From positions 259,977 to 323,976 of the forward strand of contig CAWEPH010000004.1 of NCBI GenBank assembly GCA_963810915.1: DNA of 64,000 nt, given 5' to 3'. The stretch comes from JAOUEA01 sp963810915 (GTDB lineage Bacteria; Actinomycetota; UBA4738; HRBIN12). A program made the position numbers and the translations under genes. Of the stretch, positions 1 through 8,999 are shown in pieces; the stretch's first letter is position 1, and each line of letters begins with the position of its first letter. The notes under the pieces are model-generated. The model saw nothing but the letters and a program-made list of their open reading frames with translations. It did no database searches and was not told where the DNA came from.

Positions 1-223
1 TCTCCATGACGTACCCCTTTCCTCCACTCCCGCGCTCTCATCGCGCGGAACATGGGCATAGAGTCCTCGCTCACGTGGCCCCAGACATGGTCCGAGCGGC
101 TCCATCCCCGCGGGACCTGCCCAGCTCGGGCGGGACTAAGGTCCCGACCGCCCGACGGGCTTCTTCACCCGATCGTTACACGCAGGACCCCTTCCCCGGC
201 CCGGCGGTCGGTAGGCTCGATGC

Positions 224-679
224 ATGCAGAACGAGCTCAACGAGATCGGTGTACCGGGTGGTTCCAACCGCAGGGCCGTGCTGGCTCTCGTCGCCCACGA
301 CGGGAAGAAGGACGACCTCCTGCGTCTCGCGAACCAGCACCGGACGACGCTCGCACGACTGCACCTCCTTGCCACCGCCCACACGGGTGGTCAGCTCGTC
401 GACGAGCTCGGGCTCTCGGTCGAGCGCATGCGCAGCGGTCCCGAAGGCGGCGATATGCAGATCGGCGCACGCATCGTCGAGGGCGACGTCGACGCCGTCG
501 TGTTCCTGCGGGATCCGCTCACGGCCCATCCGCACGAGCCGGACATCCAGGCGCTCCTGAAGGTGTGTGACGTGCACGGCGTGCCCGTCGCCACCAACCC
601 GGCGTCGGCCGAGATCCTGCTGCGGTCGCTGGCCCAGGCCACGTACTGGGGTCGCGACGCCGCGGCCATCCACTCCTGA
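224..679 (+). CDS. mgsA: methylglyoxal synthase
   Basis: Converts dihydroxyacetone phosphate to methylglyoxal and phosphate, a cytosolic bypass of lower glycolysis used when phosphate is short or sugar phosphates accumulate. The 151-residue length is normal for the family. Seen: the N-terminal motif ALVAHDGKKD (His25/Asp26), the phosphate loop and catalytic Asp in SGPEGGDMQIGA (Asp77, equivalent to E. coli Asp71), and FLRDPLTAHPHEPD (Asp97). All active-site positions I know are present. The gene is monocistronic and convergent with an alcohol dehydrogenase. The first Met gives a slightly long N-terminus; nothing better is visible. Confidence 0.95.
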   Translation: MQNELNEIGVPGGSNRRAVLALVAHDGKKDDLLRLANQHRTTLARLHLLATAHTGGQLVDELGLSVERMRSGPEGGDMQIGARIVEGDVDAVVFLRDPLTAHPHEPDIQALLKVCDVHGVPVATNPASAEILLRSLAQATYWGRDAAAIHS

Positions 680-690
680 CGGGGGGGCCG

Positions 691-1676
691 TCAGCCCTCG
701 TCAACCACGAGCGCGAGCGCGCCGCGCACCGCGCCGGAGCGCAGCACCGCGAGCGCCTCGTTCGCCGCATGCAGCGGGAACGCGCGCACGTGTGTGCGAA
801 CCGGCACCGTGGGCGCGAACGCGAGGAACTCCACCCCGTCGGCGCGCGTGAGGTTGGCCACGGAGCGGATCACCCGCTCGTGCCACAGCAGGTCGTACGG
901 GAACGAGGGGATATCGCTCATGTGGATCTCCGCACATACGACGCTGCCGCCGGGCGCCACGGCGCTCAATGCGGCGGGAACGAGCTCGCCCGCCGCCGCG
1001 AACAGGATGGCCGCGTCGAGGGCGGCCGGAGGCCGATCACCCGAGCTTCCGGCCCAGACGGCGCCCACCTCCAGCGCGAAGGCTTGCGCACTCCGGTCGC
1101 CCTCGCGGGTGAACGCGAAGACCTCACGTCCCTGGTGGCGTGCCACCTGGGTCAGGATGTGCGCCGCCGCACCGAAGCCGTAGATCCCGAGGCGCGCGCC
1201 GGCACCGGCGAGCTTCAGCGCGCGCCAGCCGATCAACCCGGCGCACAGGAGCGGAGCGGCCTGGAGGTCGGGGTAGCCCTCGGGGATCGGGAAGCAGAAG
1301 CGGGCGTCGGCGACCGTCTCCCGCGCGTAGCCCCCGTCCACCTGGTAGCCCGTGAAGCGTCGCTTCGGTGCAGAGGTTCTCACGACCGCTGAGACAGAAC
1401 GGAGCAGGCTCCGCACGTCCAGCCGAGCCACGGCACGCCCACCCGAGCGCCGATCTCGAGATCGTCGACGCCGGCGCCCACGGCGTCCACCACGCCGACG
1501 ATCTGGTGGCCGGGCACGAGCGGGAGGGCGGGATCGGGAAGGTCGCCGTCGATCACGTGGAGGTCGGTGCGGCAGATCCCGCAGGTCCGCACGCGCAGCC
1601 GCACCTGGCCCGGACCGGGCTCGACCGATCCCTGCGCCTCGGGGATCAACGGGCCCCCGCGCCCCCGTAGCACCAT
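691..1676 (-). CDS. zinc-binding alcohol dehydrogenase, broken by two frameshifts
   Basis: Medium-chain zinc alcohol dehydrogenase family. The N-terminal part (GroES fold) has the catalytic zinc motif RTCGICRTDLHVIDGDLP and GHQIVGVV. The C-terminal part has the Rossmann loop GIYGFGAAAHI and ends in VRGALALVVDEG. The two parts lie in different frames. Between about 1405 and 1365 a third frame reads PFCLSGRENLCTEA, the expected structural-zinc cysteine loop, so the coding content is intact and two single-base indels (probably read errors) break it. The start is the Met before VLRGRGG; two Mets slightly upstream are possible. It resembles propanol-preferring enzymes; the substrate is unknown. 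Reduction of an aldehyde derived from methylglyoxal is only a neighbourhood guess. Confidence 0.8.
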
Positions 1677-1835
1677 CGCGTCGACCGTGGCATCCATCTC
1701 CGCATCCACGGTAGCGTCGGGCGGACGGATCTCGCTGAGGGTGCGCGCCGACGGTGGTGCATCGGGAGTCGCCCACGCACGGCCCCGACGCAGGAACTGA
1801 CGTACATATGTTCAGGGCCGACCGACCGAGGGGCG

Positions 1836-4613
1836 ATGGCGAGGACGATCGAACGCGGAGATGCGCGCAGTCTGGGGTCCTCGAGCAGGCCCGCGTGGCG
1901 GAAGGCCCCTACCCGCCTCCTCCGTCGGCCCGTCTTGTTCGCGGCGCTGGCGGCGGCCTCGCTGCTCGTCGCGCTCACGGTGGCCACCTTCCCCCTGTTC
2001 CTGTCCGCGGCGCAGAGCGAGCTGCTCACCGCGACGCTGAACGACCCCAGCTACACGCGCTACGGCGCCGGGATCACCTATCGGGTGAACGACGTGCAGT
2101 ACGGCGCGGCCGACCCGAACGGCTCGTCGCTCCTCGCCGAGCGCGCGGGCGCCTTCGCGAAGGAGACCGCGCGCAGCCCGGAGCTGGATCCGGCGATCGA
2201 GAGCCTCGCCGGCACGGGCATCTTGGTCACGGGCCCGGACGGGAAGGACCCGGCCTCCGGGCCCGTGAGCGGCCGTCTCTTCTTCGGCGACGACGACCTC
2301 GCCCACGTACGGGTGATCTCCGGCACCGAGGGCAACGGTGTCTGGTTGCCCGACTACATCGCGGACCCGCTGCACCTCGGCCCCGGCGATCACGTCATGC
2401 TCCACGACGGGGGCGACACCGTCCTCGTGCCGATCGACGGGATCTACGCCGCCATCTTCGCGGCCCCGCGCGAAGGCTACTGGCAGCCGTGGAGCGAGGA
2501 CATCTACCAGTTTCCTTCTGGCTGTGTCGACTGTCCGGTGCCGCCACCGTTCATCTTCGCCGACCGCACGCAGCTCCTGGACCTGCAGGCCAAGCTGCAC
2601 GACCTCCGGGTCGATCAGGCGCTCGTGGCGCCTGTGCGCGCCGCCCCTCAGCTCACGATCGACGAGGTGCAGACCCTCGGCCGTTTCGCCGACGCGCTCG
2701 AGGGACGGATGCAGACCCACACGGGGAGCCTCGGATCGCTCTTCGCCTGCTGCGGACGGTTCCAGGTGAGCACATCCGGGTTCGGCCCCGTCGATACCAT
2801 CTATCGGAGCGCGATCGGGGGCGTCGTCCGGGTCGCGGATCAGCGCGCGACGGGGGTACGTGGACCGGCGTACGTGTTGCTGATCGCCGGTCTCGCCATC
2901 GCGTTCGCCGCGATCGCGGCCGCGGCCGTATTCGCCTACGCCTCCCGCCCGGATGAGGCGGGGATGCTGCGGGTGCGTGGGTGGGGACCGGCCGGCGTCG
3001 GTGCGCGCGCCGCGCTCGAGTCCGTCCTGCCGGTCCTGGCGGGCGCGTGCATGGGTGCCGTGCTCGCCTTCGTCCTCGTCGGGGCCTTCGGGCCCAACGG
3101 CAGGATCGGCACGCAGGCGCGCCGCGCTGCGGTGGTGGGCACCGTGCTCGCGGCCCTGGCCGCCATCGTACTCGTGGCGTGCGTTACGGCAGCTTCGTAC
3201 GCCGCGAGTCACGAGCATCGAGGTCGGGTCTCGCGCGTGCTGACCTGGGTCCCCTGGGAGGCGCTCGCGTTCGCCGCCGCGCTCGTGTGGGGGCGCGCGT
3301 TGCGTACGGGCGGGGGCGTCTCGGAGGTCGGCCCCGTCCGCGAACCCCGCCCGGCCGTCTTCCTCTACCCTCTCGCGCTCGCCCTCGGGATCGGGATCCT
3401 CGGGGCGCGGATCCTCGCCGTGGGCGTCGCCCGTCGGGCCCGTGCGGACGGCACCGGGCGGGTCTCGGCCGGCTGGCTGGCGACGCGGCGCTTCTCGGCT
3501 TCCTCGCGACTGGGGGTGGCGTTCGTCGTGGCGGCGACCCTCGCGGTCGCGGTCTTCGTCTCGGCGCAGGGACTCGTCGGATCCCTACGGACCACCGTGG
3601 ACGCGAAGGCGAAGACCTTCGTGGGGAGCGACGTGTCGGTCCAGATCGTCCCGGGTGGCTCGGGCCCGACGCGGTTCCCGTTCCCGCTGACGGTGGTCCA
3701 GCGGGCGCTCGCGGCCGGGACGTTCGACGAGGACACCTCGCACTTCGATCTCCTCGTCGTCGACCCCTCCTCCTTCGCCTCGGCCGCGTTCTGGGACGAC
3801 GCGCTATCGCCCGAGAGCCTGCCCGATCTCATGGCACGCCTCGACCGGACGGACGGCCGCGCGGTGCCCGTCATCCTGGCGAACGCGGGCGATCGGGTGC
3901 CCGCCACGATCACGCTCAACACGACCGAGGCGCCGGTCGAGGTCGTCGGGCGCGCGGTGAGCTTCCCGGGGGCGGCGTCGCACGCTCCCATCGTGGTGAT
4001 GAGCCGCGATGCTCTCGCGGCGACGTTCCACCTCCAGCCGTACCGCGTCTCGTCGTCCAACTCGAACACGGAGCTGTGGATCCGTGGACCCACCGCCGAC
4101 GTCGTGGACGCGGTCACCGCCGACCCCGAGATCGACGTCTTCCTGATGATCACGGCCGATCAGGTGCGTGACGTGCCGCTGATCAAGGCGGCGGTCAACA
4201 CCTTCCTCGTGCTCGACATCCTGGGTCTGGTGGCCCTACTGTTGATCGTGGTCCTGGCCGTCGTGTACCTCCAGGCGCGCCAGCGCTCGCGGGTGGTGGC
4301 GTCGACCCTCTCGGCGCGGATGGGTATGAGCGCACGCGTCGCACGCGCCTCGCTCGTCCTCGAGCTGGGGGGAGCGTTGCTGATCGCGGTCGGCCTCGGT
4401 GCGCTCGCCGCGCTCGTGGCGACCCCCGTGGTGGTGGCCTCGCTCGATCCGATCCCGTCGATCCCTCCGCCGCCGTTCACCGTGCTGCCATGGGTCGCGA
4501 TCCCGGCCGCCGGCCTGCTGCTGATCCTCGCCGCGTGCGTCGGTGGCTGGCTGGCCGATCGCGCCGCCCGGCGGGGGTCGCTCGGGGAGGTGATGCGCGT
4601 TGCGGGATGGTGA
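1836..4613 (+). CDS. FtsX/MacB-like ABC transporter permease
   Basis: A 925-residue multi-spanning membrane protein with the FtsX-type layout: one N-terminal helix (about residues 40-60), a large extracytoplasmic domain (about 65-340), a block of helices (about 345-530), a further helix at about 555-580, a second extracytoplasmic domain (about 580-790) and three C-terminal helices (about 790-910). This duplicated layout is typical of actinobacterial permeases of the MacB/LolCDE type, which move lipids, peptides or antibiotics mechanically rather than by import. The 3' end overlaps the next gene by 14 bases, and that gene supplies both ATPase domains. The substrate cannot be read from sequence. 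Confidence 0.85.
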   Translation: MARTIERGDARSLGSSSRPAWRKAPTRLLRRPVLFAALAAASLLVALTVATFPLFLSAAQSELLTATLNDPSYTRYGAGITYRVNDVQYGAADPNGSSLLAERAGAFAKETARSPELDPAIESLAGTGILVTGPDGKDPASGPVSGRLFFGDDDLAHVRVISGTEGNGVWLPDYIADPLHLGPGDHVMLHDGGDTVLVPIDGIYAAIFAAPREGYWQPWSEDIYQFPSGCVDCPVPPPFIFADRTQLLDLQAKLHDLRVDQALVAPVRAAPQLTIDEVQTLGRFADALEGRMQTHTGSLGSLFACCGRFQVSTSGFGPVDTIYRSAIGGVVRVADQRATGVRGPAYVLLIAGLAIAFAAIAAAAVFAYASRPDEAGMLRVRGWGPAGVGARAALESVLPVLAGACMGAVLAFVLVGAFGPNGRIGTQARRAAVVGTVLAALAAIVLVACVTAASYAASHEHRGRVSRVLTWVPWEALAFAAALVWGRALRTGGGVSEVGPVREPRPAVFLYPLALALGIGILGARILAVGVARRARADGTGRVSAGWLATRRFSASSRLGVAFVVAATLAVAVFVSAQGLVGSLRTTVDAKAKTFVGSDVSVQIVPGGSGPTRFPFPLTVVQRALAAGTFDEDTSHFDLLVVDPSSFASAAFWDDALSPESLPDLMARLDRTDGRAVPVILANAGDRVPATITLNTTEAPVEVVGRAVSFPGAASHAPIVVMSRDALAATFHLQPYRVSSSNSNTELWIRGPTADVVDAVTADPEIDVFLMITADQVRDVPLIKAAVNTFLVLDILGLVALLLIVVLAVVYLQARQRSRVVASTLSARMGMSARVARASLVLELGGALLIAVGLGALAALVATPVVVASLDPIPSIPPPPFTVLPWVAIPAAGLLLILAACVGGWLADRAARRGSLGEVMRVAGW

Positions 4614-6045
4614 GGCCGTCGGATTCGAGCAGCTCGTCCGCACGTACCGGACACCAACCGGCGAGGTGCCGGCGCTCCGCGGCGTCAGCGGCTCCCTCCC
4701 GCGGGGGATGGTGAGCGCGGTCGTGGGGCCCTCGGGCAGCGGCAAGTCATCGTTGCTGCGCGTGATCGCGGGCCTGGACCGCCCGAGCGCGGGTCGCGTC
4801 GTCGTGGATGGACACGAGATCGGCGGCGCTTCGGCGCGGACCCGGCGGCGCCTCCTACGCGACGCGGTGGGGTACGTCTATCAGCGTCCGGCCGCGAACT
4901 TCCTCGCGGACATGACGGTCGGAGAGCACCTGCGCCTCGCGGCGGGGCCGGGTGGGGCCACGGATGACCTCGAAGCCCTGCTGGATGCCCTCGGGATCGC
5001 GCAGCGCGCCGACCACCTGCCCCAGGAGCTCTCCGGGGGTGAGCAGCAGCGAGCGGCGTTCGCGCAGGCCCTCGCCACCGGCGCCCGCATCGTGGTGGCC
5101 GACGAGCCGACGGCCGAGCTCGACACGGTATCGGGCGCGCACGTCCTGGAGCGCGTGCGGGCCCTCACCGCCGCCGGCATCACGGTCGTGCTCGCGACGC
5201 ACGATCCCGACGTGATCGCGACGGCGGACGCGATCCTGGAGCTCGACCACGGCCGTGTCGGCCGCAGCCCCGCGCCGGGACACCTGGTGGCGCTCGACGA
5301 TCAACCCTCCGGGCCCCTGATCTGGCCCGGCCACGAAGCGCCGCTCTGGCTCACCGACGCACCCGCCGACCCCGAAGGCGTCGTGCACCTCAGCGGCGTC
5401 AGCAAGACCTACGGTGGTGGCGACGAGCACGTGCACGCGCTGCGGGACGTGGATCTGCAGGCGCGAGCCGGAGAGATCGTGGGGATCGTCGGACGCTCCG
5501 GCTCGGGCAAGACGACCCTGCTGAACGTGATCGCGGGTTGGGAGGAGCCCGACGACGGCGCCATCCGCGCGCCGGGCGGGGGGGCGCCCGGCTGGTCCGA
5601 TATCGCCTTCCTGCCGCAGCGCCTCGGATTGATGGATGAGCTCAGTATCCGCGAGAACGTGGAGTATCCGGCGCGGCTCGCGGGAGACCTCATCGAGCGC
5701 CGCGGGCTCGCGGAGAGCCTCCTCGAGCGGCTGGGGCTCGCCGGGCTGGCGCGGCGCTATCCGACCGAGGTCTCGCTCGGGGAGCAGCAGCGGACGGCGC
5801 TGGCGCGCGCGGTCGTGTCGGGTCCGAGCCTCCTGATCGCGGACGAGCCCACCGGCCACCAGGACGCCGGCTGGGCCGAGCGGATCTTCGGGGTGCTGGC
5901 GGAGGCCGCCGCCGCGGGGTCCTGCTGCTTGATCGCCACGCACGACGCCGGACTCACGCCGTTCCTCGACCGGACCCTGACGATGTCTGACGGCGCCCTG
6001 TCCGGGAGTGAGGAAGCTAGTGGCGGGGCTTCAGCCCGGTGGTGA
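4600..6045 (+). CDS. ABC transporter protein with two fused ATPase domains
   Basis: 481 residues containing two nucleotide-binding domains in tandem. Domain 1 has Walker A GPSGSGKSS (about residue 43), signature LSGGEQQR and Walker B IVVADEPTAELD. Domain 2 has Walker A GRSGSGKTT (about residue 301), Walker B LLIADEPTGHQD and a degenerate signature, VSLGEQQR. It is the energy partner of the overlapping FtsX-type permease; such ATPases are usually separate LolD/MacB-like proteins that dimerise, so here the pair is covalent. The TTG start at 4600 is chosen because GGGAGG lies nine bases upstream. The 3' end overlaps the convergent gene on the other strand by 29 bases. Confidence 0.88.
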   Translation: MRDGEAVGFEQLVRTYRTPTGEVPALRGVSGSLPRGMVSAVVGPSGSGKSSLLRVIAGLDRPSAGRVVVDGHEIGGASARTRRRLLRDAVGYVYQRPAANFLADMTVGEHLRLAAGPGGATDDLEALLDALGIAQRADHLPQELSGGEQQRAAFAQALATGARIVVADEPTAELDTVSGAHVLERVRALTAAGITVVLATHDPDVIATADAILELDHGRVGRSPAPGHLVALDDQPSGPLIWPGHEAPLWLTDAPADPEGVVHLSGVSKTYGGGDEHVHALRDVDLQARAGEIVGIVGRSGSGKTTLLNVIAGWEEPDDGAIRAPGGGAPGWSDIAFLPQRLGLMDELSIRENVEYPARLAGDLIERRGLAESLLERLGLAGLARRYPTEVSLGEQQRTALARAVVSGPSLLIADEPTGHQDAGWAERIFGVLAEAAAAGSCCLIATHDAGLTPFLDRTLTMSDGALSGSEEASGGASARW

Positions 6046-6574
6046 GCATCTCGCAGATGTCGTCGCCGTGACCGATCCGGGTCTGTGAGACGACCTTCAT
6101 CTGCAACGTCTTCGGATCGAGGATGCCGCGAGAGATCACGACCCCCTGGAACCAGGTGAGGCTCGGCTTGCCCGTGTGCCGGCCGTCGTCGATCGCGACG
6201 AACCAGCTCCCGCGCTGGATCTCGGTCCAGATGCCCCGGGGTCCAGGCACGAAGGACGAGTGGACGTCCGCCTCGATCGGGATCGTGGTCTTGGTCACTC
6301 CGTGCGTGAACTCGATCACGGTGTCGCCGGTGAGCTCTTGCCAGCGGATGCCACCCCGGGCGTCGTACGCGGTGGTGAGCGTGAGCCCGCCGCGGTCGGT
6401 CGCGGTCACGGGGAACGGGCAGACGCCGTCGACGGGTGCGTTCGCCTGGGCGGGGAAGGGCTGCTGGACGATCGTGAGCCGGGACGCCGCGCGTCCGGCG
6501 GCGATCGCCGCCCCACCGGGCGCCGCGATCGCCAGGAGACCACAGAGCGCGAGGATCGCGGACAGGCGACGCAT
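6017..6574 (-). CDS. exported protein of unknown function
   Basis: Encodes about 185 residues. The start ATG follows AAGGAGG with ideal spacing, which decides it over an upstream in-frame Met. An N-terminal signal peptide (MRRLSAILALCGLLAIAAP, then an AAG-type cleavage region) implies Sec export. The mature part is beta-rich with a single early Cys (DGVCPFP) and a late DDICEML, possibly a disulfide pair. No family recognised. It is convergent with the ABC ATPase gene, overlapping its end. Confidence 0.7.
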   Translation of the reverse strand: MRRLSAILALCGLLAIAAPGGAAIAAGRAASRLTIVQQPFPAQANAPVDGVCPFPVTATDRGGLTLTTAYDARGGIRWQELTGDTVIEFTHGVTKTTIPIEADVHSSFVPGPRGIWTEIQRGSWFVAIDDGRHTGKPSLTWFQGVVISRGILDPKTLQMKVVSQTRIGHGDDICEMLTTGLKPRH

Positions 6575-6688
6575 GGACCCCTCCTTCGCTGCCTGCGCGG
6601 GCGGGACCATCACCGCCGTCTTGGGGGGCGCAGGCATCAGCCATGCATGCTCTCACGCGGGCGGCCCCGAGCGCCAGGGGTTCCGCCG

Positions 6689-7339
6689 CTAGGGCTGGAC
6701 GGGCTCCGTGCTCTGAAGGAACGATGCGTGGACGGCCTCGAGGAGGCTGCCGGCACGCTCTCGGAGGGAGGCGCAGGTCTCCGAGAGCTCGGCCCGTCGC
6801 TCGGACTCGGCGATCGCGAACGCGTTGATCTCGATGTCGGCGAGCGCCGCGAACATCGCGGCATGGAGGGCGGCCGCCCCGCTCAGCCCGTCCGCTGCCG
6901 TGTTCGGGTCGCCGCCCCGGGTCACCTCCTCGGCGAGGCCCATCAGGTAGACCGCGCGGCGTGCCATCTGTAGCTGTCCGTCGATCGTGGCCTCGAGGGC
7001 ATCGCGCAGCTCACGCAGACGCGTGGTCCGCTGCTCATCGGTCGTCGGCGCCATCGCGTGCACCGCGAGGAACGCTCCGTACGCCTCCGCGTTGGTGTCC
7101 GCAGCCTGCACGAAGGACGCGCGAGCGCCGTCCGCCTCGTCCTGGATCTCCTGCATCCGCGTGGCCTCGGGTGCGTTCCCGAGCCGTTTCAGCGTGCGGC
7201 GGGCGACGGCTCCGATCAGCGCAGCTCCGGCGGCGGCGGAGAACGCACCGAAGGCCCCTCCCGCGGGCTCGACGAGATCGGTCGCCAGGGCGTCCAGCCA
7301 GAGGTCGAGCGGTTGTCCGGCCATCGTGCGCCGATCGCT
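6689..7339 (-). CDS. cyclodeaminase/cyclohydrolase (FchA) family protein
   Basis: A helical protein of about 216 residues resembling the formiminotetrahydrofolate cyclodeaminase / methenyl-tetrahydrofolate cyclohydrolase family: PLDLWLDALATDLVEPAGG, then a small-residue helix, a central helix with DGARASFVQAADTNAEAYG, and a C-terminal NAFAIAESERRAELSE. The usual PAPGGGS loop is altered to PAGGAFGAF, so folate chemistry is uncertain. I chose the GTG start because GAGG lies seven bases upstream; an ATG five codons later lacks a ribosome site. Stand-alone copies are thought to interconvert one-carbon folates. It lies alone on its strand. Confidence 0.6.
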   Translation of the reverse strand, partial: SDRRTMAGQPLDLWLDALATDLVEPAGGAFGAFSAAAGAALIGAVARRTLKRLGNAPEATRMQEIQDEADGARASFVQAADTNAEAYGAFLAVHAMAPTTDEQRTTRLRELRDALEATIDGQLQMARRAVYLMGLAEEVTRGGDPNTAADGLSGAAALHAAMFAALADIEINAFAIAESERRAELSETCASLRERAGSLLEAVHASFLQSTEPVQP

Positions 7340-7500
7340 CACGTGGCGACCTCGGCGGACGTGGACCCGAACAGCATGGCTCAGGGTCTCCCGGGCTCCG
7401 GCCCAGGTCAAGCGTCCGCGGTGAAGGGCTCAACTTTGGGGGTCCAGTTGGTCGATATGGACTGCATCGCATCCGAAGGAGCGAGCAGAGGGGGCACCGC

Positions 7501-7920
7501 ATGAACAAGCGTTCCGCGATGGTGGTGGCGGGCGGCCTGATCCTCACCATGGTGATCTGCGCCGTGGCCTTGACCGTCGGCATCGGTGGCGCGTCCGACG
7601 CCGCGGCCGGCACCGGTCCGAGAGCCGGGCGTCGACCCGTGGTCAAGACCATCACGAACACGGTGAAGGTGCACCGGCCCGCACCCGGGACACCGCTCGA
7701 GGGGGGCGCGACGACCGTGATCACCTCAGGTGGCGACGCCGAGAGCTCCTCCGCGGCACCACACGGGACGCACGGGCACCACCATCATCCGGGCGGCCAT
7801 CCCCCATCCGGGTCGGGCGGAACGCCGTCGCCGGGTGGCTCCGGCGGGGGCGGCGACGACCACTCCGAGAGCCCGGGCCCCTCATCGTCCCCGACCCCCC
7901 CGGGCGAGGACGATGACTGA
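7501..7920 (+). CDS. small membrane-anchored protein A1, first gene of a duplicated pair
   Basis: 139 residues, family not recognised. An N-terminal hydrophobic segment (MNKRSAMVVAGG then LILTMVICAVALTVGIGG) is an uncleaved signal anchor or signal peptide. Next comes a basic linker with RRPVVKTITNTVKVHRP and a low-complexity tail rich in His, Gly, Ser, Pro and Asp, including a HGHHHH run that could bind metal. The stop overlaps the ATG of the next gene (ATGACTGA), so the two are translationally coupled. A shorter relative with the same MxxxSAM N-terminus sits at 15477, again followed by a relative of the second gene. Confidence 0.65.
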   Translation: MNKRSAMVVAGGLILTMVICAVALTVGIGGASDAAAGTGPRAGRRPVVKTITNTVKVHRPAPGTPLEGGATTVITSGGDAESSSAAPHGTHGHHHHPGGHPPSGSGGTPSPGGSGGGGDDHSESPGPSSSPTPPGEDDD

Positions 7921-8362
7921 AGGGACGCCGTCGCGCGCTCGTTGGTCCAGGAACGGTATCCGGGCGCTGGCCTGGCTCAGCGGAGGTGCGACCGTCGTGG
8001 CGAGCGGCGTCGCGCTCGCTGTGGCGCCCAAACCCGGCACCCCGGCATCCGATGAGTCGTCGAAGCGACAGCATCGGCCGCCGCCGCGCAGGGTGATCGT
8101 GCACCACGTCGTGAGGCGCGTGATCGTGTACGACGGCCCGGGCGCCGGCTCGAGCGCTTCGGGCGCGTACTACGCCGCAGGCTCCGGTTCCACGGGTTCG
8201 AGTTCGTCCGCGGCCTCGGGCTCGTCGGGCACGTCCTCCGGTTCTTCCGGCGGCTCGTCGTCGGGGGGTTCCTCCGGTGGTGGGTCGTCGGGCGGGGGAG
8301 CGGTGGCGCCGCCGCCTCCTCCTCCACCGCCCCCCACGGGGACCGGCGGATCGGCCCCCTGA
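7913..8362 (+). CDS. small membrane-anchored protein B1, second gene of a duplicated pair
   Basis: 149 residues, family not recognised. A basic N-terminus and the segment GIRALAWLSGGATVVASGVA form a membrane anchor. A basic stretch (PPPRRVIVHHVVRRVIV) follows, then a Ser/Gly-rich region and a polyproline run near the C-terminus, which look like a surface-exposed flexible stalk. The anchor closely matches that of the protein at 15668 (ALRALAWASGAVAFG). The ATG overlaps the stop of A1. The low complexity of the tail limits what can be inferred. Confidence 0.62.
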   Translation: MTEGTPSRARWSRNGIRALAWLSGGATVVASGVALAVAPKPGTPASDESSKRQHRPPPRRVIVHHVVRRVIVYDGPGAGSSASGAYYAAGSGSTGSSSSAASGSSGTSSGSSGGSSSGGSSGGGSSGGGAVAPPPPPPPPPTGTGGSAP

Positions 8363-8431
8363 CCTGCGGTTACGTCGAAGCTGACCACGGGGTCGCGCGC
8401 CGCCCCGTTCCCCATGGTAGGGTTCTCGAAA

Positions 8432-8465
8432 CCTCGCGGATGCTTAGAAGTCCGCGAGGCTTTTC
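8432..8465 (+). terminator. rho-independent-type terminator hairpin
   Basis: Perfect 9-bp inverted repeat CCTCGCGGA / TCCGCGAGG with a 10-base loop, followed by CTTTTCC. It lies 70 bases after the A1/B1 pair and before the next gene, which has its own ribosome site. Confidence 0.7.
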
Positions 8466-8542
8466 CATGTCCGGGATCATGGAAGGAGGTCCACCAAGAT
8501 AGCTGACGGAGCTCGATCACCCGACAGGAAAGGAGCAGTCCC

Positions 8543-8878
8543 ATGCGAAAGCTGAGCATCTTCCTTCTCCTGCCTCTGATGTCCATCCCCTTCCGCTTCA
8601 CCGCGGACCTCAGGAACCGGATCGCTGAGCGCGGTCCCTGGGACCTGACGAGAGGCGATCTGACCGCGTTCATCACGCAGTTCGCGCAGCAGTGCTTCCA
8701 GGCACCGCGCCGGCTGCTCACCCACTCGGCCACGGCCCAGGAGATCCAGGTGATCGCCGCCAAGGCCGACGCCGAGGCCACGACCACGGCCAAGCCACCC
8801 GCACGCCGTCGCGTCGCGCATCGCGTCACCCGGCGGGTCCTGCCCGCGGCTCCGCGCGTGCACCCTCAGACGACGTAG
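8543..8878 (+). CDS. small exported protein of unknown function
   Basis: 111 residues preceded by GGAAAGGAG at good spacing. The N-terminus (MRKLSIFLLLPLMSIPF) is a short hydrophobic signal or anchor. A helical middle with one Cys (FAQQCFQAPRR) and a very basic Ala/Arg-rich C-terminus (PARRRVAHRVTRRVLP) follow. The basic tail resembles the linkers of the B1 protein, but I see no alignable family. It probably belongs to the same envelope-associated set of small genes. Confidence 0.55.
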   Translation: MRKLSIFLLLPLMSIPFRFTADLRNRIAERGPWDLTRGDLTAFITQFAQQCFQAPRRLLTHSATAQEIQVIAAKADAEATTTAKPPARRRVAHRVTRRVLPAAPRVHPQTT

Positions 8879-8999
8879 ATCCTCGTTCGAACACCACCCG
8901 CCCTTCCTTGCGTGCTCAAGCACGCCCCCGTTACGCGCCGATGCTCACGGGAGGGGTGGATACCGACGTGAGCGTCGGATCGAACGGAGGATCCAAACC

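Noticed and set aside
1..223. A gene upstream of mgsA
   Set aside because: The frames in this stretch lack ribosome sites and homologous-looking sequence; no feature could be supported there.
8200..8340. Ser/Gly-rich DNA repeats as a satellite or CRISPR-like array
   Set aside because: The repetition is only codon-level low complexity within the B1 coding region, with no constant repeat unit or spacers.
8363..8542. Riboswitch in the leader before the gene at 8543
   Set aside because: Apart from the terminator hairpin, no known aptamer core could be recognised; the hairpin is adequately explained as the end of the upstream transcript.
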